A stretch of DNA of 64,000 nt from Actinomycetes bacterium (lineage in GTDB: Bacteria > Actinomycetota > Acidimicrobiia > Acidimicrobiales > Acidimicrobiaceae): assembly GCA_021819725.1 (NCBI GenBank), contig JAKAQR010000006.1, forward strand, positions 1 to 64,000. Direction: 5' to 3'. Below are positions 44,218 through 53,837 of the stretch, piece after piece. The notes below the pieces were generated by a model. It saw only the letters and a program-made list of their open reading frames with translations, was not told the DNA's origin and searched no databases. Within the stretch, counting starts at the first letter, position 1. The number at the start of each line of letters is the position of its first letter. The position numbers and the translations under genes are program-made.

Positions 44218-45789
44218 ATGTCTACCACAATCCCCACCAAGAGCCTCACGCCCAACGACGTCGCTCCAGCGCTCAGTGCCGCCCTCGAGGCTGGGGGACG
44301 AGTCGCCTTAGTGAGCGCCGAGGATCGATCCGATGACGGGGTTATCGAGATCGCCTATGTGTTGGCCAACACACCAACCGCACCCCTGGTTGAGTGGGCA
44401 CTGCCGCTGGAGAGATCCGACCCACAACTCCTCTCAATGGCCTCACTCGACTTCTCGACTGGCCGATTCGAACGAGAGATCGCTGACCAATTTGGCGTCA
44501 CGCTGGTGGGGCACCCGCAACCGGCACGGCTGGTCAAACATGCCCATTGGCCCAGTGAGTACCATCCGCTCCTCCATGGGGCAGCCCCTAGTCCGGGGAG
44601 ACTCACCGATGAGCGTGGCTATCAGTTTCTGGAGGTCGACAGCGATGCCGTCTACGAAATCGGCGTCGGCCCCATTCATGCAGGGATCATTGAACCGGGT
44701 CACTTTCGATTTTCGGCGGTCGGTGAATCGATCATCACCATGAAGGCACGCCTCTGGTTCGTCCATCGCGGCATCGAGAAGTTGTTCGAGGGGTGCTCGT
44801 ACCCCGAGGCCATCGTTCTCGCCGAGAAGATCTCTGGAGACACCTCGGTTGGCCACGCCCTCGCCATGGCCCAGGCGATCGAAGACGCGCTCGGGATCGA
44901 GATCGATACCACAAGTGCACTCCTACGCCAGCTCCTCCTCGGCTTGGAGCAGACCTACAACCTCATCAATGACATTGGGGCCATCGCAAACGACGTTGCC
45001 TTCTCCATCATTCATGCCTTCACCGGCGTCCAGCGCGAGCACGTCATGCGCGAGAACAGACGCCTTACCGGTCATCGACTGCTGCGCGGAGCGGTGAGGC
45101 TAGGGGGCGCCGACCTGCGCGAGCGACCTGATCCCCAGTTCTTTGTGGAGCGATTGACGGCGATGAACGAGATCATCGACATCTTCACCTCCAACATCAT
45201 GGCCATGGACAGATTGAAGGGTACTGGCATCCTAGACACCGTTGATGCCAAAGCAATCGGGTGTGTTGGCTATGTCGCACTCGCCTCCGGTCTGCCCATT
45301 GCGGAGGTAGGAGCCCCGCTCCGTGACGCCTCGTTGGGTCATGGGGCCTCACTGGACAAAACCCCACCATTGGACCATGACAAACCGGCGCTGATCCACT
45401 CCCAGGCGCAAAACCACGCCGGGATCACGCCCTTACAAACCGGTGACGTCGCGGCCCGCCTTGATGTTCGCCTCCAACAGCTGCGTGCGACCTTGGTCCA
45501 TCTCGCAGAGGTATCAGCACAACTGAGTGGGCATCCAATGTCCACAGTGACCGGCACCCAAGACTACTCGTTATCGAGAACAAGCGGAATCGCCTGCGTC
45601 GAGAGCTGGAGAGGCCGACTCACCCATCGTATCGTCGCTGAAAATGGATGCATCCTACGGGCAAAGATCGTCGACCCCTCCTTCTTCAACTGGCCAGCTG
45701 TCTCGATCTCTCTCCGTGGAGCGATGGTAGCCGATTTTCCGTTGATCAACAAGAGTTTCAATCTCTCCTACGCTGGCAACGACCTCTAA
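44218..45789 (+). CDS. Ehr complex fused NuoC-NuoD-like large subunit without NiFe ligands (Rv0087-like)
   Basis: 523 residues. The NuoC-like N-terminus has RFEREIADQFGVTLVGHPQP; the NuoD/HycE-like part has WFVHRGIEKLFEGCSYPEAI. At the place where hydrogenases have CGxC the sequence is EKISGDTSVGHALAMAQAIE, and at the C-terminal CxxC site it is DPSFFNWPAV ... LINKSFNLSYAGNDL. All four NiFe-ligating Cys are thus missing although the flanking sequence is well conserved. The protein cannot bind a NiFe centre in the usual way; the catalytic site may instead act on quinone or an unknown substrate, as proposed for Ehr (energy-converting hydrogenase-related) complexes. Confidence 0.9.
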   Translation: MSTTIPTKSLTPNDVAPALSAALEAGGRVALVSAEDRSDDGVIEIAYVLANTPTAPLVEWALPLERSDPQLLSMASLDFSTGRFEREIADQFGVTLVGHPQPARLVKHAHWPSEYHPLLHGAAPSPGRLTDERGYQFLEVDSDAVYEIGVGPIHAGIIEPGHFRFSAVGESIITMKARLWFVHRGIEKLFEGCSYPEAIVLAEKISGDTSVGHALAMAQAIEDALGIEIDTTSALLRQLLLGLEQTYNLINDIGAIANDVAFSIIHAFTGVQREHVMRENRRLTGHRLLRGAVRLGGADLRERPDPQFFVERLTAMNEIIDIFTSNIMAMDRLKGTGILDTVDAKAIGCVGYVALASGLPIAEVGAPLRDASLGHGASLDKTPPLDHDKPALIHSQAQNHAGITPLQTGDVAARLDVRLQQLRATLVHLAEVSAQLSGHPMSTVTGTQDYSLSRTSGIACVESWRGRLTHRIVAENGCILRAKIVDPSFFNWPAVSISLRGAMVADFPLINKSFNLSYAGNDL

Positions 45790-45940
45790 ACGTTCGATGG
45801 ACGACGACATAATCGATCGGCCCTAACCCGTGAGCGATCCCGACGCAACAGCGCCTTCCAAGAGCAGCCACTCACGCGACCCGTATCCATCACCAATGTA
45901 CCGTTTGACGCGCTCTGCCGTCAACGATACATCCAAGGGT

Positions 45941-46264
45941 TCACCGGATATCGACAACGGGGAGAACTTCATGGATCCGATCAGCGCAACGCTTTGGGAC
46001 CCTTACCACCTTGTGCCGCGCGCTGGGTCCAGCTACCAGAACGACGGAAGACTTTGGGACACCGCCAACGTGGGCGATGAGCGCCGTAGTCGCTTCATTC
46101 GCCTTCCCCTCGATCGGTCGCGCCCGAACCTCGACGCCGAGGGATCCATCACTCAACCGACTGAGGCGCTCGATCCTTCGCCCGGGACGAACCACAACAT
46201 GAAGATCAACCATCTCCTCAGTACGATCCTCCATAGTGGCGAGACTAGCGTCGATCTCACTCAA
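45941..46264 (-). CDS. DUF167 (YggU) family protein
   Basis: Up to 107 residues. Family motifs are LHVVVRPGRRIERLSRLSDG, VEVRARPIEGKANEATTALI and LVAGPSARHKVVRV. It is a small alpha/beta protein of unknown function, common near cell-division and translation genes. The start is uncertain: TTG 46264, ATG 46234 and ATG 46213 are all in frame, and the conserved part begins just after the last. Confidence 0.85.
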   Translation of the reverse strand: MSEIDASLATMEDRTEEMVDLHVVVRPGRRIERLSRLSDGSLGVEVRARPIEGKANEATTALIAHVGGVPKSSVVLVAGPSARHKVVRVPKRCADRIHEVLPVVDIR

Positions 46265-46394
46265 GACCGTCAGCGAACCTGACAGCGACGGATTCGCAGA
46301 CCGACTCTTGATCGAACAGCCATAGTCGGAGACGGCAACTCTTGTAGCGATTGACTATCGATCTACCCAGCCGCGCAGGACCTTGGCTCCCTCC

Positions 46395-46751
46395 CTAGAA
46401 CCCGATGACTGTTGCGCCCTCGAGCGCATACCTGACAAAGGCGTCGCGGGCGTACTGCAGCACAAAGCCACGCTTGCGCAACGCCTCTTCGGTACCTGCA
46501 GCCTCAGCGGCGTTGCGACAGGTCCCGACCGGGACCCCAGCTGCGATCAAGGCATCAAGTTGATCGTTGTACTCGGTGACCACAGCGTCGCCGTCACTGC
46601 CATTGAGCGCCGCCTGTGCCGGGCCAAAACAATAGATCTCCAGTTCAACGTGCTGATCTGCGGCCACCTGGCGCACCCTTTCGGCGACATGCGATCCTGC
46701 TGACAACGAATCTGGGTCCCCATGGAATAGATGAACAACGACTTTAGCCAT
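46395..46751 (-). CDS. DsrE/DsrF-like family protein
   Basis: 118 residues: KVVVHLFHGDPDSLSAGSHV, LEIYCFGPAQAALNG and GVPVGTCRNAAEAAG follow the DsrE fold, with Cys in GTCRNA at the usual active Cys position of many DsrE proteins. Such proteins handle persulfide sulfur or act as small chaperones. It is the third gene of an arsD-arsA-dsrE unit, 36 bases after arsA. AAGGGAAA lies seven bases before the ATG. Confidence 0.85.
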   Translation of the reverse strand: MAKVVVHLFHGDPDSLSAGSHVAERVRQVAADQHVELEIYCFGPAQAALNGSDGDAVVTEYNDQLDALIAAGVPVGTCRNAAEAAGTEEALRKRGFVLQYARDAFVRYALEGATVIGF

Positions 46752-46787
46752 GAGCTATTTCCCTTCTTTCATGCGATCTTGACTCGC

Positions 46788-48581
46788 CTACCGTAGCGCC
46801 ATCGTGGTCCCAACAAGCAGATGGAACTCCTCAATGGTCTGTGGTGCCTCGCATACCATCGGGACCACCGCCACGCGACCACCTGCGCGCCGGGCGACTT
46901 CCTGGAGTATCTCTGTCTCACGCATCGCCCTGGCCCGAAGGATCGGGTCGGTGACCTTGGCCGCCAAAAGACTCTGATTCACGATCCAGGCCTTGGGGTG
47001 AATACCGGCACGCTCAAGGTCCTCCTGGAGTGAGGCCGCTTCATGCACGGGCGTAGCCTCAGGTAGGGTCACTACCAAAACCGACGTGTACGTAGGATCG
47101 GTCAGTCGCGCAAGCAACTGCATCACCTCAGGTGACGCCTCACCACCCTGGCGGGCTACCTCACGGTGATAGGTCTGCGCTGAGTCCAACAGGAGTACCG
47201 TATGGCCGGTTGGCGCGGTATCGGCGACCACAAAGTGATCGCTGGCATGGGCAACAATACGAGCAAAGGCACCAAAGACGGCGATCTCCTCGGTGCACGG
47301 TGAGCGCAGATCCTCCTTGAGGACTGCGAGTGCGTCACCTTCGAGGTCAGCGCCGGCCTTGGCAAGCACCTCTGCGGTATAGGAGCGTGTCACTACTTCA
47401 GGATCGATACGACCGACATGCAGTCGTTCGGCGACACTTTGGCCCGCATCAGCAAGTACCGCTCCCAGATGGTCAGCTGGATCGGTAGTTGTTAGTTCAA
47501 CCTCATGACCCCGACGAGCGAGTTCGAGGGCGACCGCAACCGCGAGGGTTGTCTTGCCAACCCCACCCTTGCCCATCGTCAGTACAAGCCCATTGCCCCG
47601 ATGCGCCAACTCGTCAATCAACTCGTCAAAGCCGAGCTCCTCCGGTATCGTCGCCTCGCTCGGGTGGGGAGCTCCCGGCCCGACGCCACTGACAAAGGCC
47701 CGCAGGCCACTGATTCCATTCAAGCTGAAATCGACGAGAGCAACCTCATCACGCTCAATCGCAGCCAAGGCCGGGGGGAGATCTCGCACGAGCACGCGCG
47801 AACGGGCGGCCATGGCGTCAGCGAGGGGATCGCCCTCACCAGTTGCGACAAACATCCCGTTGAGTACGAGACGTTGGTGCGCAATACCTAAAGCGCCAAG
47901 CTCCTGTGCCGCTCTCGCTGCCTCATCGATCGCGATGGGGTCAGGTCTCGCCACCAAGACCAGCACGGTCTGTGCGCTATCGGCTAGGGTGGCTACCGCC
48001 TGACGATAGCGATCCTGCTGATTGCCCAGGCCGGCCAACGGCCCAATGCAGGAGGTCCCGAGGGTATTGGTATCGATAAAGTCGCTCCAAGCTCCCGGCA
48101 AGGCCAGGAGCCGTAACGTATGGCCGGTTGGTGCGGTATCGAAGAGGACATGGTCGTACTGCTCGGTTGCACGAGGCTCGGCCAGCAACGAGGTGAACTC
48201 ATCGAAGGCAGCGATCTCAACCGTACACGCCCCTGATAGTTGTTCCTCAATGCTCCTAACGGCGGAGTCAGGAAGAAGCCCCCGGTACGGACCGACGACG
48301 CGCTCTCGGTAGGCCGCTGCGCTCGCAACGGGATCGATATTCATCGCGTCCAAGCCAGGGAGTACGCCACGAGGGGTCGATCCAAGTGTCGTCTCGAGCA
48401 CCTCATCAAGGTTCGAAGCCGGATCTGTCGAGACCAACAGTACCCGTCGCCCCTGATCGGCCAAGGCCACCGCGGTCGCCGCCGCTGTTGAAGTCTTGCC
48501 GACACCGCCCTTCCCGGTGAAGAAGAGAAAGCGTGGGGGCGCGCTCAATAAGCCAGAGAGGATCGCTGGTCGGTTAGCCAC
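46788..48581 (-). CDS. arsA: Arsenite-transporting ATPase ArsA (tandem type)
   Basis: 597 residues with two homologous halves. Each has a P-loop (FFTGKGGVGKTS at about 24; TMGKGGVGKTT at about 337) and the DTAPTGHT switch (twice). The three As(III)-binding cysteines are present: SGACTVEIAAF (Cys119), GTSCIGPL (Cys178) and RSPCTEEIAVF (Cys429). It would drive arsenite extrusion through ArsB and receives As(III) from ArsD. The start is GTG 48581, overlapping the arsD stop by 8 bases; the open frame upstream lies inside arsD. No arsB or acr3 is present in the window. Confidence 0.93.
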   Translation of the reverse strand: MANRPAILSGLLSAPPRFLFFTGKGGVGKTSTAAATAVALADQGRRVLLVSTDPASNLDEVLETTLGSTPRGVLPGLDAMNIDPVASAAAYRERVVGPYRGLLPDSAVRSIEEQLSGACTVEIAAFDEFTSLLAEPRATEQYDHVLFDTAPTGHTLRLLALPGAWSDFIDTNTLGTSCIGPLAGLGNQQDRYRQAVATLADSAQTVLVLVARPDPIAIDEAARAAQELGALGIAHQRLVLNGMFVATGEGDPLADAMAARSRVLVRDLPPALAAIERDEVALVDFSLNGISGLRAFVSGVGPGAPHPSEATIPEELGFDELIDELAHRGNGLVLTMGKGGVGKTTLAVAVALELARRGHEVELTTTDPADHLGAVLADAGQSVAERLHVGRIDPEVVTRSYTAEVLAKAGADLEGDALAVLKEDLRSPCTEEIAVFGAFARIVAHASDHFVVADTAPTGHTVLLLDSAQTYHREVARQGGEASPEVMQLLARLTDPTYTSVLVVTLPEATPVHEAASLQEDLERAGIHPKAWIVNQSLLAAKVTDPILRARAMRETEILQEVARRAGGRVAVVPMVCEAPQTIEEFHLLVGTTMALR

Positions 48582-49029
48582 AACAACCGGATCCGTTCGG
48601 TTCCGTTCCTTGGGCACTCTTTGCGCCCATCTGCACGAGCGTCGAATCGGCCCCACCACAACAGCCAGCATCCGTTGCATCACTTACCTCAGCCTGCACC
48701 GTAGCCGTCGGACCCTGCCCGGAGAGGGCACGGAGCGACCAAGTGATCAACTCATCGCGCGTCGGATAGCGTCCATAGGAGAGCAGCTCCCCGGCGACAA
48801 CGACTGCCGGTAATGCCCCCTCACCCTCCTTGGCGAGCAACGCTTGGATCACGGAGTTCTCCACAAAACTGCCGGGCTCCTGTGAGAGGTTGTATCGAAC
48901 GACCGTCACCCCTTGACCACCAAGCCAGGTGAGGTCAGCTGCAAAAGTCGATAGTGCCGGGTCAACACTTGGCCCACAGACACCTGTCGAACAGCACATT
49001 GCGGGATCAAAAACCTCAACGATTGCCAC
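48574..49029 (-). CDS. arsD: Arsenical metallochaperone ArsD
   Basis: 151 residues. AIVEVFDPAMCCSTGVCG places Cys at 12, 13 and 18, the As(III) site of ArsD. Two further vicinal Cys pairs lie near the C-terminus (DAGCCGG and GSGCCG), as in E. coli ArsD. It delivers As(III) to ArsA and can repress the operon weakly. GTG at 49029 is chosen because AGGAGG lies eight bases upstream and it gives exact family numbering; the frame extends to 49098. Confidence 0.95.
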   Translation of the reverse strand: MAIVEVFDPAMCCSTGVCGPSVDPALSTFAADLTWLGGQGVTVVRYNLSQEPGSFVENSVIQALLAKEGEGALPAVVVAGELLSYGRYPTRDELITWSLRALSGQGPTATVQAEVSDATDAGCCGGADSTLVQMGAKSAQGTEPNGSGCCG

Positions 49030-49489
49030 TACTGCTACCTCCTCCATCACCAGCCCACGATCTCGATGACGTGAAGTACATCGCTTATCGTCGAACAACG
49101 ATCAGTTTAGCACAATCGCCGCAGCAGCAAGCCATCGAGGGAAGACCGACCCAACGACGTCATTCATCAACGTAATGCACAGGCAAGAAGCCGGCCTCGG
49201 CAGCATCGGTCCTAACCGACTCCATCGAAGGAGTGACGACTTGCACAAGGAAGGTTCGCTGGCACCAGGACGTCAGGGTTTTGACACGGTGGGTCAACTC
49301 ACGCTTGCGTACCCTCGAACAACGCTTGGCCGCTTACCATCGACCCCAGCGTCATCCGTTGCGTTGACGTTCTCCACCCGACGCACGTTCGTGAAAACCA
49401 CACTCTGGACCAGGAAATGACGACCACAACGCGCAGCCACCCAACAGAGTCAAACTGGCGGGGTCGCACTGGCGGGGTGCGTGGATCAC
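49030..49489. other. Intergenic region between arsD and mdh
   Basis: About 460 bases upstream of arsD and downstream of mdh. On the minus strand TAAACT (49104-49109) is a possible arsD -10 box, followed by the inverted repeat ATCGT-N6-ACGAT (about 49086-49101), a possible operator. An 81-codon plus-strand frame at 49175-49420 has no RBS or family and I do not call it. No terminator hairpin was recognised after mdh. Confidence 0.4.
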
Positions 49490-50473
49490 TCAAGGGAGCA
49501 GTTCGGTAACCTCTGATCGTTCGCCCAACAGCTCGTCCCTCGTCGTGGCGATCGCGTCCTGAGCAGCCTCGTTGTGATCGAGTCCTGTGACGACTTCCCA
49601 GGAGTTTCCATCCGAACGGATCGGGAATCCGAACTGGAGACCCTCGGGAATCCCGTACTCTCCGTGCGACATCACTCCGACCGAAAACCAATCGTTCGCC
49701 GGCGTCGGGGTGGCGATCGAGCGAACCGTATCGATCACCGCGTTTGCCGCGGATGCCGCAGACGAGGCTCCTCGGGCTTCAATGATCGCCGCTCCGCGCT
49801 TTTGCACGGTCGTGACGAACTCACCGCTGAGCCAGGTGTGATCGCTGATCACCTTTGGAACCTCGATGCCATCGATCTCGGCATGGTAATAGTCCGGGAA
49901 CTGTGTCGCAGAGTGGTTACCCCAGACTGCCATCTTGGTCACCGACGTCACCGGCTTATCAGCCTTTCTGGCCAGCTGCGTCATTGCACGATTCTGGTCG
50001 AGTCGCATCATGGAAAACCAGCGATCCGCCGGAACATCTTTGCCGTTCTCTCTCGCGATGAGACAGTTTGTGTTGCAAGGATTACCCACCACGACAACAC
50101 GGACGTCATTCGCCGCCGAAGCGGCGATCGCCTGTCCCTGTGGCTTGAAGATTCCACCGTTGATGCCGAGCAGATCTCGCCGTTCCATACCTTGTTTGCG
50201 TGGGACCGATCCAATCAGCAAGGCCCAACTCACGCCGTCAAAGCCGACCTTCAGGTCGCTCGTGCTCACAACATTGACAAGATTTGGAAACGCGCAGTCA
50301 TCGAGCTCCATCACCACGCCCTCGAGCGCGCGCATCGCTGGGTCGATCTCAATCAGCCGCAGCTCCACTGGCACATCAGCACCAAAGACATCGCCAGCCG
50401 CAATCCGAAACAACAGCGAGTAACTAATTTGTCCTGCCGCGCCCGTAACCGCAACCTTGACTGGACCTTTCAT
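49490..50473 (-). CDS. mdh: Malate dehydrogenase (cytosolic type)
   Basis: 327 residues. NAD-binding [35 protein letters not shown] with the substrate-binding Arg residues; [12 protein letters not shown]; catalytic His in [16 protein letters not shown]. This GAAGQIxYxLLFRIA type is the long-chain form used by actinobacteria. It interconverts malate and oxaloacetate in the TCA cycle. ATG at 50473 follows AAGGAAGAG; the frame continues upstream but lacks family sequence. It lies 101 bases after icd, so the two may be cotranscribed. Confidence 0.95.
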   Translation of the reverse strand: MKGPVKVAVTGAAGQISYSLLFRIAAGDVFGADVPVELRLIEIDPAMRALEGVVMELDDCAFPNLVNVVSTSDLKVGFDGVSWALLIGSVPRKQGMERRDLLGINGGIFKPQGQAIAASAANDVRVVVVGNPCNTNCLIARENGKDVPADRWFSMMRLDQNRAMTQLARKADKPVTSVTKMAVWGNHSATQFPDYYHAEIDGIEVPKVISDHTWLSGEFVTTVQKRGAAIIEARGASSAASAANAVIDTVRSIATPTPANDWFSVGVMSHGEYGIPEGLQFGFPIRSDGNSWEVVTGLDHNEAAQDAIATTRDELLGERSEVTELLP

Positions 50474-50574
50474 CTCTTCTCTTCCTTTCTCATCAACATT
50501 CTCATCTGTGATCGATAGTGACCGGTCACCGCCAGCCGACGAACCGATGTTCTTCGGACCAAATTCGATGTCCC

Positions 50575-51771
50575 CTAGATGCGTTCCGCAATCGCATGGC
50601 CGAACTCCGAACACGAGACCTCAGTGGCACCCTCCATGAGACGGGCAAAGTCGTAGGTGACAATCTTGGCTGCAATGGTCTCCTCAAGAGCACGGGTGAT
50701 TGCATCAGCCACCTCCTGGAGACCGAGATACTCGAACATCATCACACCCGAGAGGATCACGGATCCCGGATTCACCTTGTCCTGTCCCGCATACTTGGGT
50801 GCGGTCCCATGGGTCGCCTCAAAAACGCCGTGTCCGGTAACGTAGTTGATGTTGCCTCCAGGGGCAATACCAATTCCGCCGACCTGTGCCGCTAGCGCAT
50901 CGGAGAGGTAATCTCCATTGAGATTCATCGTTGCGATCACGTCGAACTCATCCGCCCGCGTAAGGACCTGTTGGAGCGCATTGTCAGCGATGGCATCTTT
51001 GACCAACAGACGGTCCCCAGGATCTCCGTGACACTCCTCCCAACTCACCGCTCGGTCAGCAAACTCCTCTTTGACGAGTTCGTAACCCCAGGAACGAAAA
51101 GCTCCCTCGGTAAACTTTTGAATATTGCCTTTATGCACCAAGGTGACGCTACGACGATGGTGCTCGAGTGCATAGTTCAGTGCTGCCCTGATCAGTCGCT
51201 GCGATCCAGTCTTCGAGATCGGCTTAATCCCTATGCCGGAGTCACTTCGAATCTCCCAGCCAAAGGTGTCATGAAGGAATTCACGGAGTTTGGCTGCCTC
51301 AGGGGTGCCCTCTGCCACCTCAAGACCGGCATAGACATCCTCTGTGTTCTCCCGGAAGATCACCATATCCACCAACTCCGGGCGACGCACCGGTGAAGGC
51401 ACGCCCCGAAACCAACGGACTGGGCGAAGACATACGTAAAGATCCATGATCTGGCGAATGGCGACATTGAGAGAGCGAATCCCACCACCGACCGGCGTCG
51501 TCAATGGACCCTTGATACCAACACGATAGTCACGGAACGCCTCAATAGTCGCCTCGGGCAACCACTCGCCCGTCTCACGATAGGCCTTCTCTCCCGCAAG
51601 CACCTCCTTCCAGGAGACGCGCTGACCGTGTTTTGCGAGCGCGGTATCAAAGACGTGCTGGGCTGCCGGCCAGATATCAATACCAGTGCCGTCACCCTCA
51701 ATGTAGGGCAATACGACGTCGTTAGGAACTACCAATTTGCCCTGCGCATCGAGGGTCAATTTCTCAGCCAT
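50575..51771 (-). CDS. icd: Isocitrate dehydrogenase (NADP-type)
   Basis: 398 residues. Substrate loop [60 protein letters not shown] with catalytic Lys, and the coenzyme region [20 protein letters not shown]. The His-Gly-Thr-Ala-Pro-Lys-Tyr pattern matches NADP-dependent bacterial enzymes. It converts isocitrate to 2-oxoglutarate. With mdh, sucCD and sdhAB most of the second half of the TCA cycle is encoded in this window. Confidence 0.95.
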   Translation of the reverse strand: MAEKLTLDAQGKLVVPNDVVLPYIEGDGTGIDIWPAAQHVFDTALAKHGQRVSWKEVLAGEKAYRETGEWLPEATIEAFRDYRVGIKGPLTTPVGGGIRSLNVAIRQIMDLYVCLRPVRWFRGVPSPVRRPELVDMVIFRENTEDVYAGLEVAEGTPEAAKLREFLHDTFGWEIRSDSGIGIKPISKTGSQRLIRAALNYALEHHRRSVTLVHKGNIQKFTEGAFRSWGYELVKEEFADRAVSWEECHGDPGDRLLVKDAIADNALQQVLTRADEFDVIATMNLNGDYLSDALAAQVGGIGIAPGGNINYVTGHGVFEATHGTAPKYAGQDKVNPGSVILSGVMMFEYLGLQEVADAITRALEETIAAKIVTYDFARLMEGATEVSCSEFGHAIAERI

Positions 51772-51903
51772 AAGCCGATTCTACTCTTGCAGAGCCCCCG
51801 GCTTCCAATCAAGGATCGGCGCGCCGACCGTCATGCGGCGGGGACTGACACCAGGAGACCACCAGACGATCAGATCCATCGTGCGGTGCCGCGCTCGGCG
51901 CGC

Positions 51904-53067
51904 TCAGTTGTCGACCGAGCGCCGTAACCGCCATAGATTAGGGTCGTCGAACTCATCTGGGCTTGGGAACAGCGATGCGTCGTGGAGCGCGGCCACGAGG
52001 GCAGCGATATCGTCCTCGGTGCCATCGATCTCACCCGCAAAGCGCTCAGCACGCGCCCGCACCTCCGCCAGTGTGATCCCAAAGACCGACGCCATCACCG
52101 ACCGGGCCGGGTCCTCGTCGAGGTACTGATTCATCCCTTCAATCCAGGTCGTGCTCCCAAAAACCGAAGGGCCGATCTGGGCCATCACCAGCTCGACAAA
52201 GGCCTGCACCACCGCCATCGTCGTCTGCAACTCTGCCACGTTGGCTACTTGAGCAGGGCTCGTGGACTGCTCAAGCATCGCCGTGGGGTCAAAATTGGTG
52301 AGAAAGTTCGGGTCTGACATCGCACCCTCGGTAAAGCTCTCCATCATGCGGGTGGTGTCAGCCTTGAGGTCGAGTAGATAGAGTCGGAGCTCGGTGTCGA
52401 ACCGATCGAGGATCACCGGTTGCGCCAGGACCCTAGAGACGATGAGTTCGCGCATGCTCCAGTAGAGCGCCACCTCGTCGAGCGGTACGTGAATCGCCGT
52501 AGCCACTCGCTGCAGGTTGCCTACGATCACACCGAGATCCCCTGGCGGGGTGAGCGGCAAAAGGAGATCCTGCGTACCAAGCGCTGAGAGTGCATAATGG
52601 CCGACCAGTGATCCAACCTGTGCATTGGAAAACATTGGGCCCAACGAGGCCGACAGCGACGCCGCGAGAGACGCAAAATCCGTCTCAGCACCCAAGGACA
52701 GATCCATCGAGCCCGAGGGGACACTGCCCGCCAGCGCCGAAGCGAGCAGGTCGAGGTACGGTTTCAGTCCCTCAAGACACCGCTCCGCGATGTCGACGGG
52801 GCGCTCGACGAGGAGACGCCGAGGGGACCAGGGGATGCTCGAGAGGAATCCCACCGCCTCAAGGTGTCGCGTGGCAAGATCAAAGAGGGACTCCACCCTT
52901 GTGCGCTCGCTCATGGCCGGGAGTGCGTTGGCAGACTCAGCGCCGAGCGCGAGGCCCATAAACTGCCGTCGTAGACCCTGGGGGTCAACATTTGCCGATC
53001 CGATCGCCTTCATGATGTCATCCATCATGAATTGAAACGGGTTGATTGGCTCATCAGAATCGGCCAC
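51904..53067 (-). CDS. DUF2342 family (zinc-metalloprotease-like) protein lacking HExxH
   Basis: About 387 residues. The overall layout, including NPFQFMMDDIMKAIG, VDIAERCLEGLKPYLD, VPLDEVALYWSMRELIVSR and AELQTTMAVVQAFVELVMAQ, fits the DUF2342 putative hydrolases of actinobacteria. In active-looking members the segment after VxxxEVALY contains HEVAHH; here it is SMRELIVSR, so the zinc-binding His residues are absent. It may be a non-catalytic paralogue. GTG 53067 has GGAGG five bases upstream; the frame is open to 53079. Confidence 0.65.
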   Translation of the reverse strand: MADSDEPINPFQFMMDDIMKAIGSANVDPQGLRRQFMGLALGAESANALPAMSERTRVESLFDLATRHLEAVGFLSSIPWSPRRLLVERPVDIAERCLEGLKPYLDLLASALAGSVPSGSMDLSLGAETDFASLAASLSASLGPMFSNAQVGSLVGHYALSALGTQDLLLPLTPPGDLGVIVGNLQRVATAIHVPLDEVALYWSMRELIVSRVLAQPVILDRFDTELRLYLLDLKADTTRMMESFTEGAMSDPNFLTNFDPTAMLEQSTSPAQVANVAELQTTMAVVQAFVELVMAQIGPSVFGSTTWIEGMNQYLDEDPARSVMASVFGITLAEVRARAERFAGEIDGTEDDIAALVAALHDASLFPSPDEFDDPNLWRLRRSVDN

Positions 53068-53327
53068 CACTACCTCCACAAAATCGACGACAACGCCTCT
53101 AAGTGTAGCCGAGAAGGACCATCCGAGAACTTTGTCGCCCAGCGGGAGGACTCAGACCCGCATACCACCGCGCAGCCAGGCGTTACTCTTGCGCCCCTGC
53201 GACTGAGATCCAGCTAAGAACTCGGTGTGAATCCCGGCGATTAGCACCGACTCATCGGCTAGGAAGCCTATCCTTTTAGGGGTAGGGCAACTGAGTCGAT
53301 CAGGCAGCACGAGGAGGAGTACATCAA

Positions 53328-53837
53328 ATGGAGGCACCACGGCCATCGTTACCGTGGCGAGTTCAAACGCCTCGGCGTTGGCTCGAGCTCACCGATGAAC
53401 CGCTTGACGTGGGCTTGGTCTATGACTTCCTCAATCGAACGGATGCCGGTGGTATCGTGCTCTTCTCTGGAACCGTTCGAACCTACTCCTCCGAGATGGA
53501 CCAAGTCTCTGCGATCCATTACGAAGCCTATCTTGACCTCGTCGCCGATCGCCTCGGCGAGATCGCAACATCGATCGAGGAGACCTTCGAAGAGGTTCGA
53601 TCTCTCGTGATCATGCACCGCCTCGGCGAGGTGCCGACAGGTGCGTCGAGCGTCCTCGTAGGCTGTAGCGCTGGACACCGCGATGCTGCCTTCGGGGCAA
53701 GTCGCTATGGCATCGACACCATCAAGGTCGCCGTCCCGATCTGGAAACAAGAGAAGAACCAGCAGGGGGCACAGTGGTCGTCATCAGCGACACCTCTACA
53801 AGATATTCCAACCCCAATGAAAGGTTCCCATGGCTGA
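53328..53837 (+). CDS. moaE: Molybdopterin synthase catalytic subunit MoaE
   Basis: 169 residues. GGIVLFSGTVRTYSSEMDQV, HYEAYLDLVADRLGEIA, IMHRLGEVPTGASSVLVGCS, AGHRDAAFGASRYGIDTIK and VAVPIWKQE with the two catalytic lysines are all present. It builds molybdopterin from precursor Z with sulfur from MoaD, which is not encoded nearby. The N-terminal 25 residues are extra compared with E. coli MoaE. GAGGAGG lies upstream of the ATG. Confidence 0.93.
   Translation: MEAPRPSLPWRVQTPRRWLELTDEPLDVGLVYDFLNRTDAGGIVLFSGTVRTYSSEMDQVSAIHYEAYLDLVADRLGEIATSIEETFEEVRSLVIMHRLGEVPTGASSVLVGCSAGHRDAAFGASRYGIDTIKVAVPIWKQEKNQQGAQWSSSATPLQDIPTPMKGSHG

Noticed and set aside
45830..46282. 150-codon plus-strand ORF after the Ehr operon
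   Set aside because: It is antisense to the DUF167 gene, whose family motifs are clear.
49175..49420. 81-codon ORF between arsD and mdh
   Set aside because: No RBS, no family, and low-complexity Arg/Pro composition typical of non-coding GC-rich DNA.
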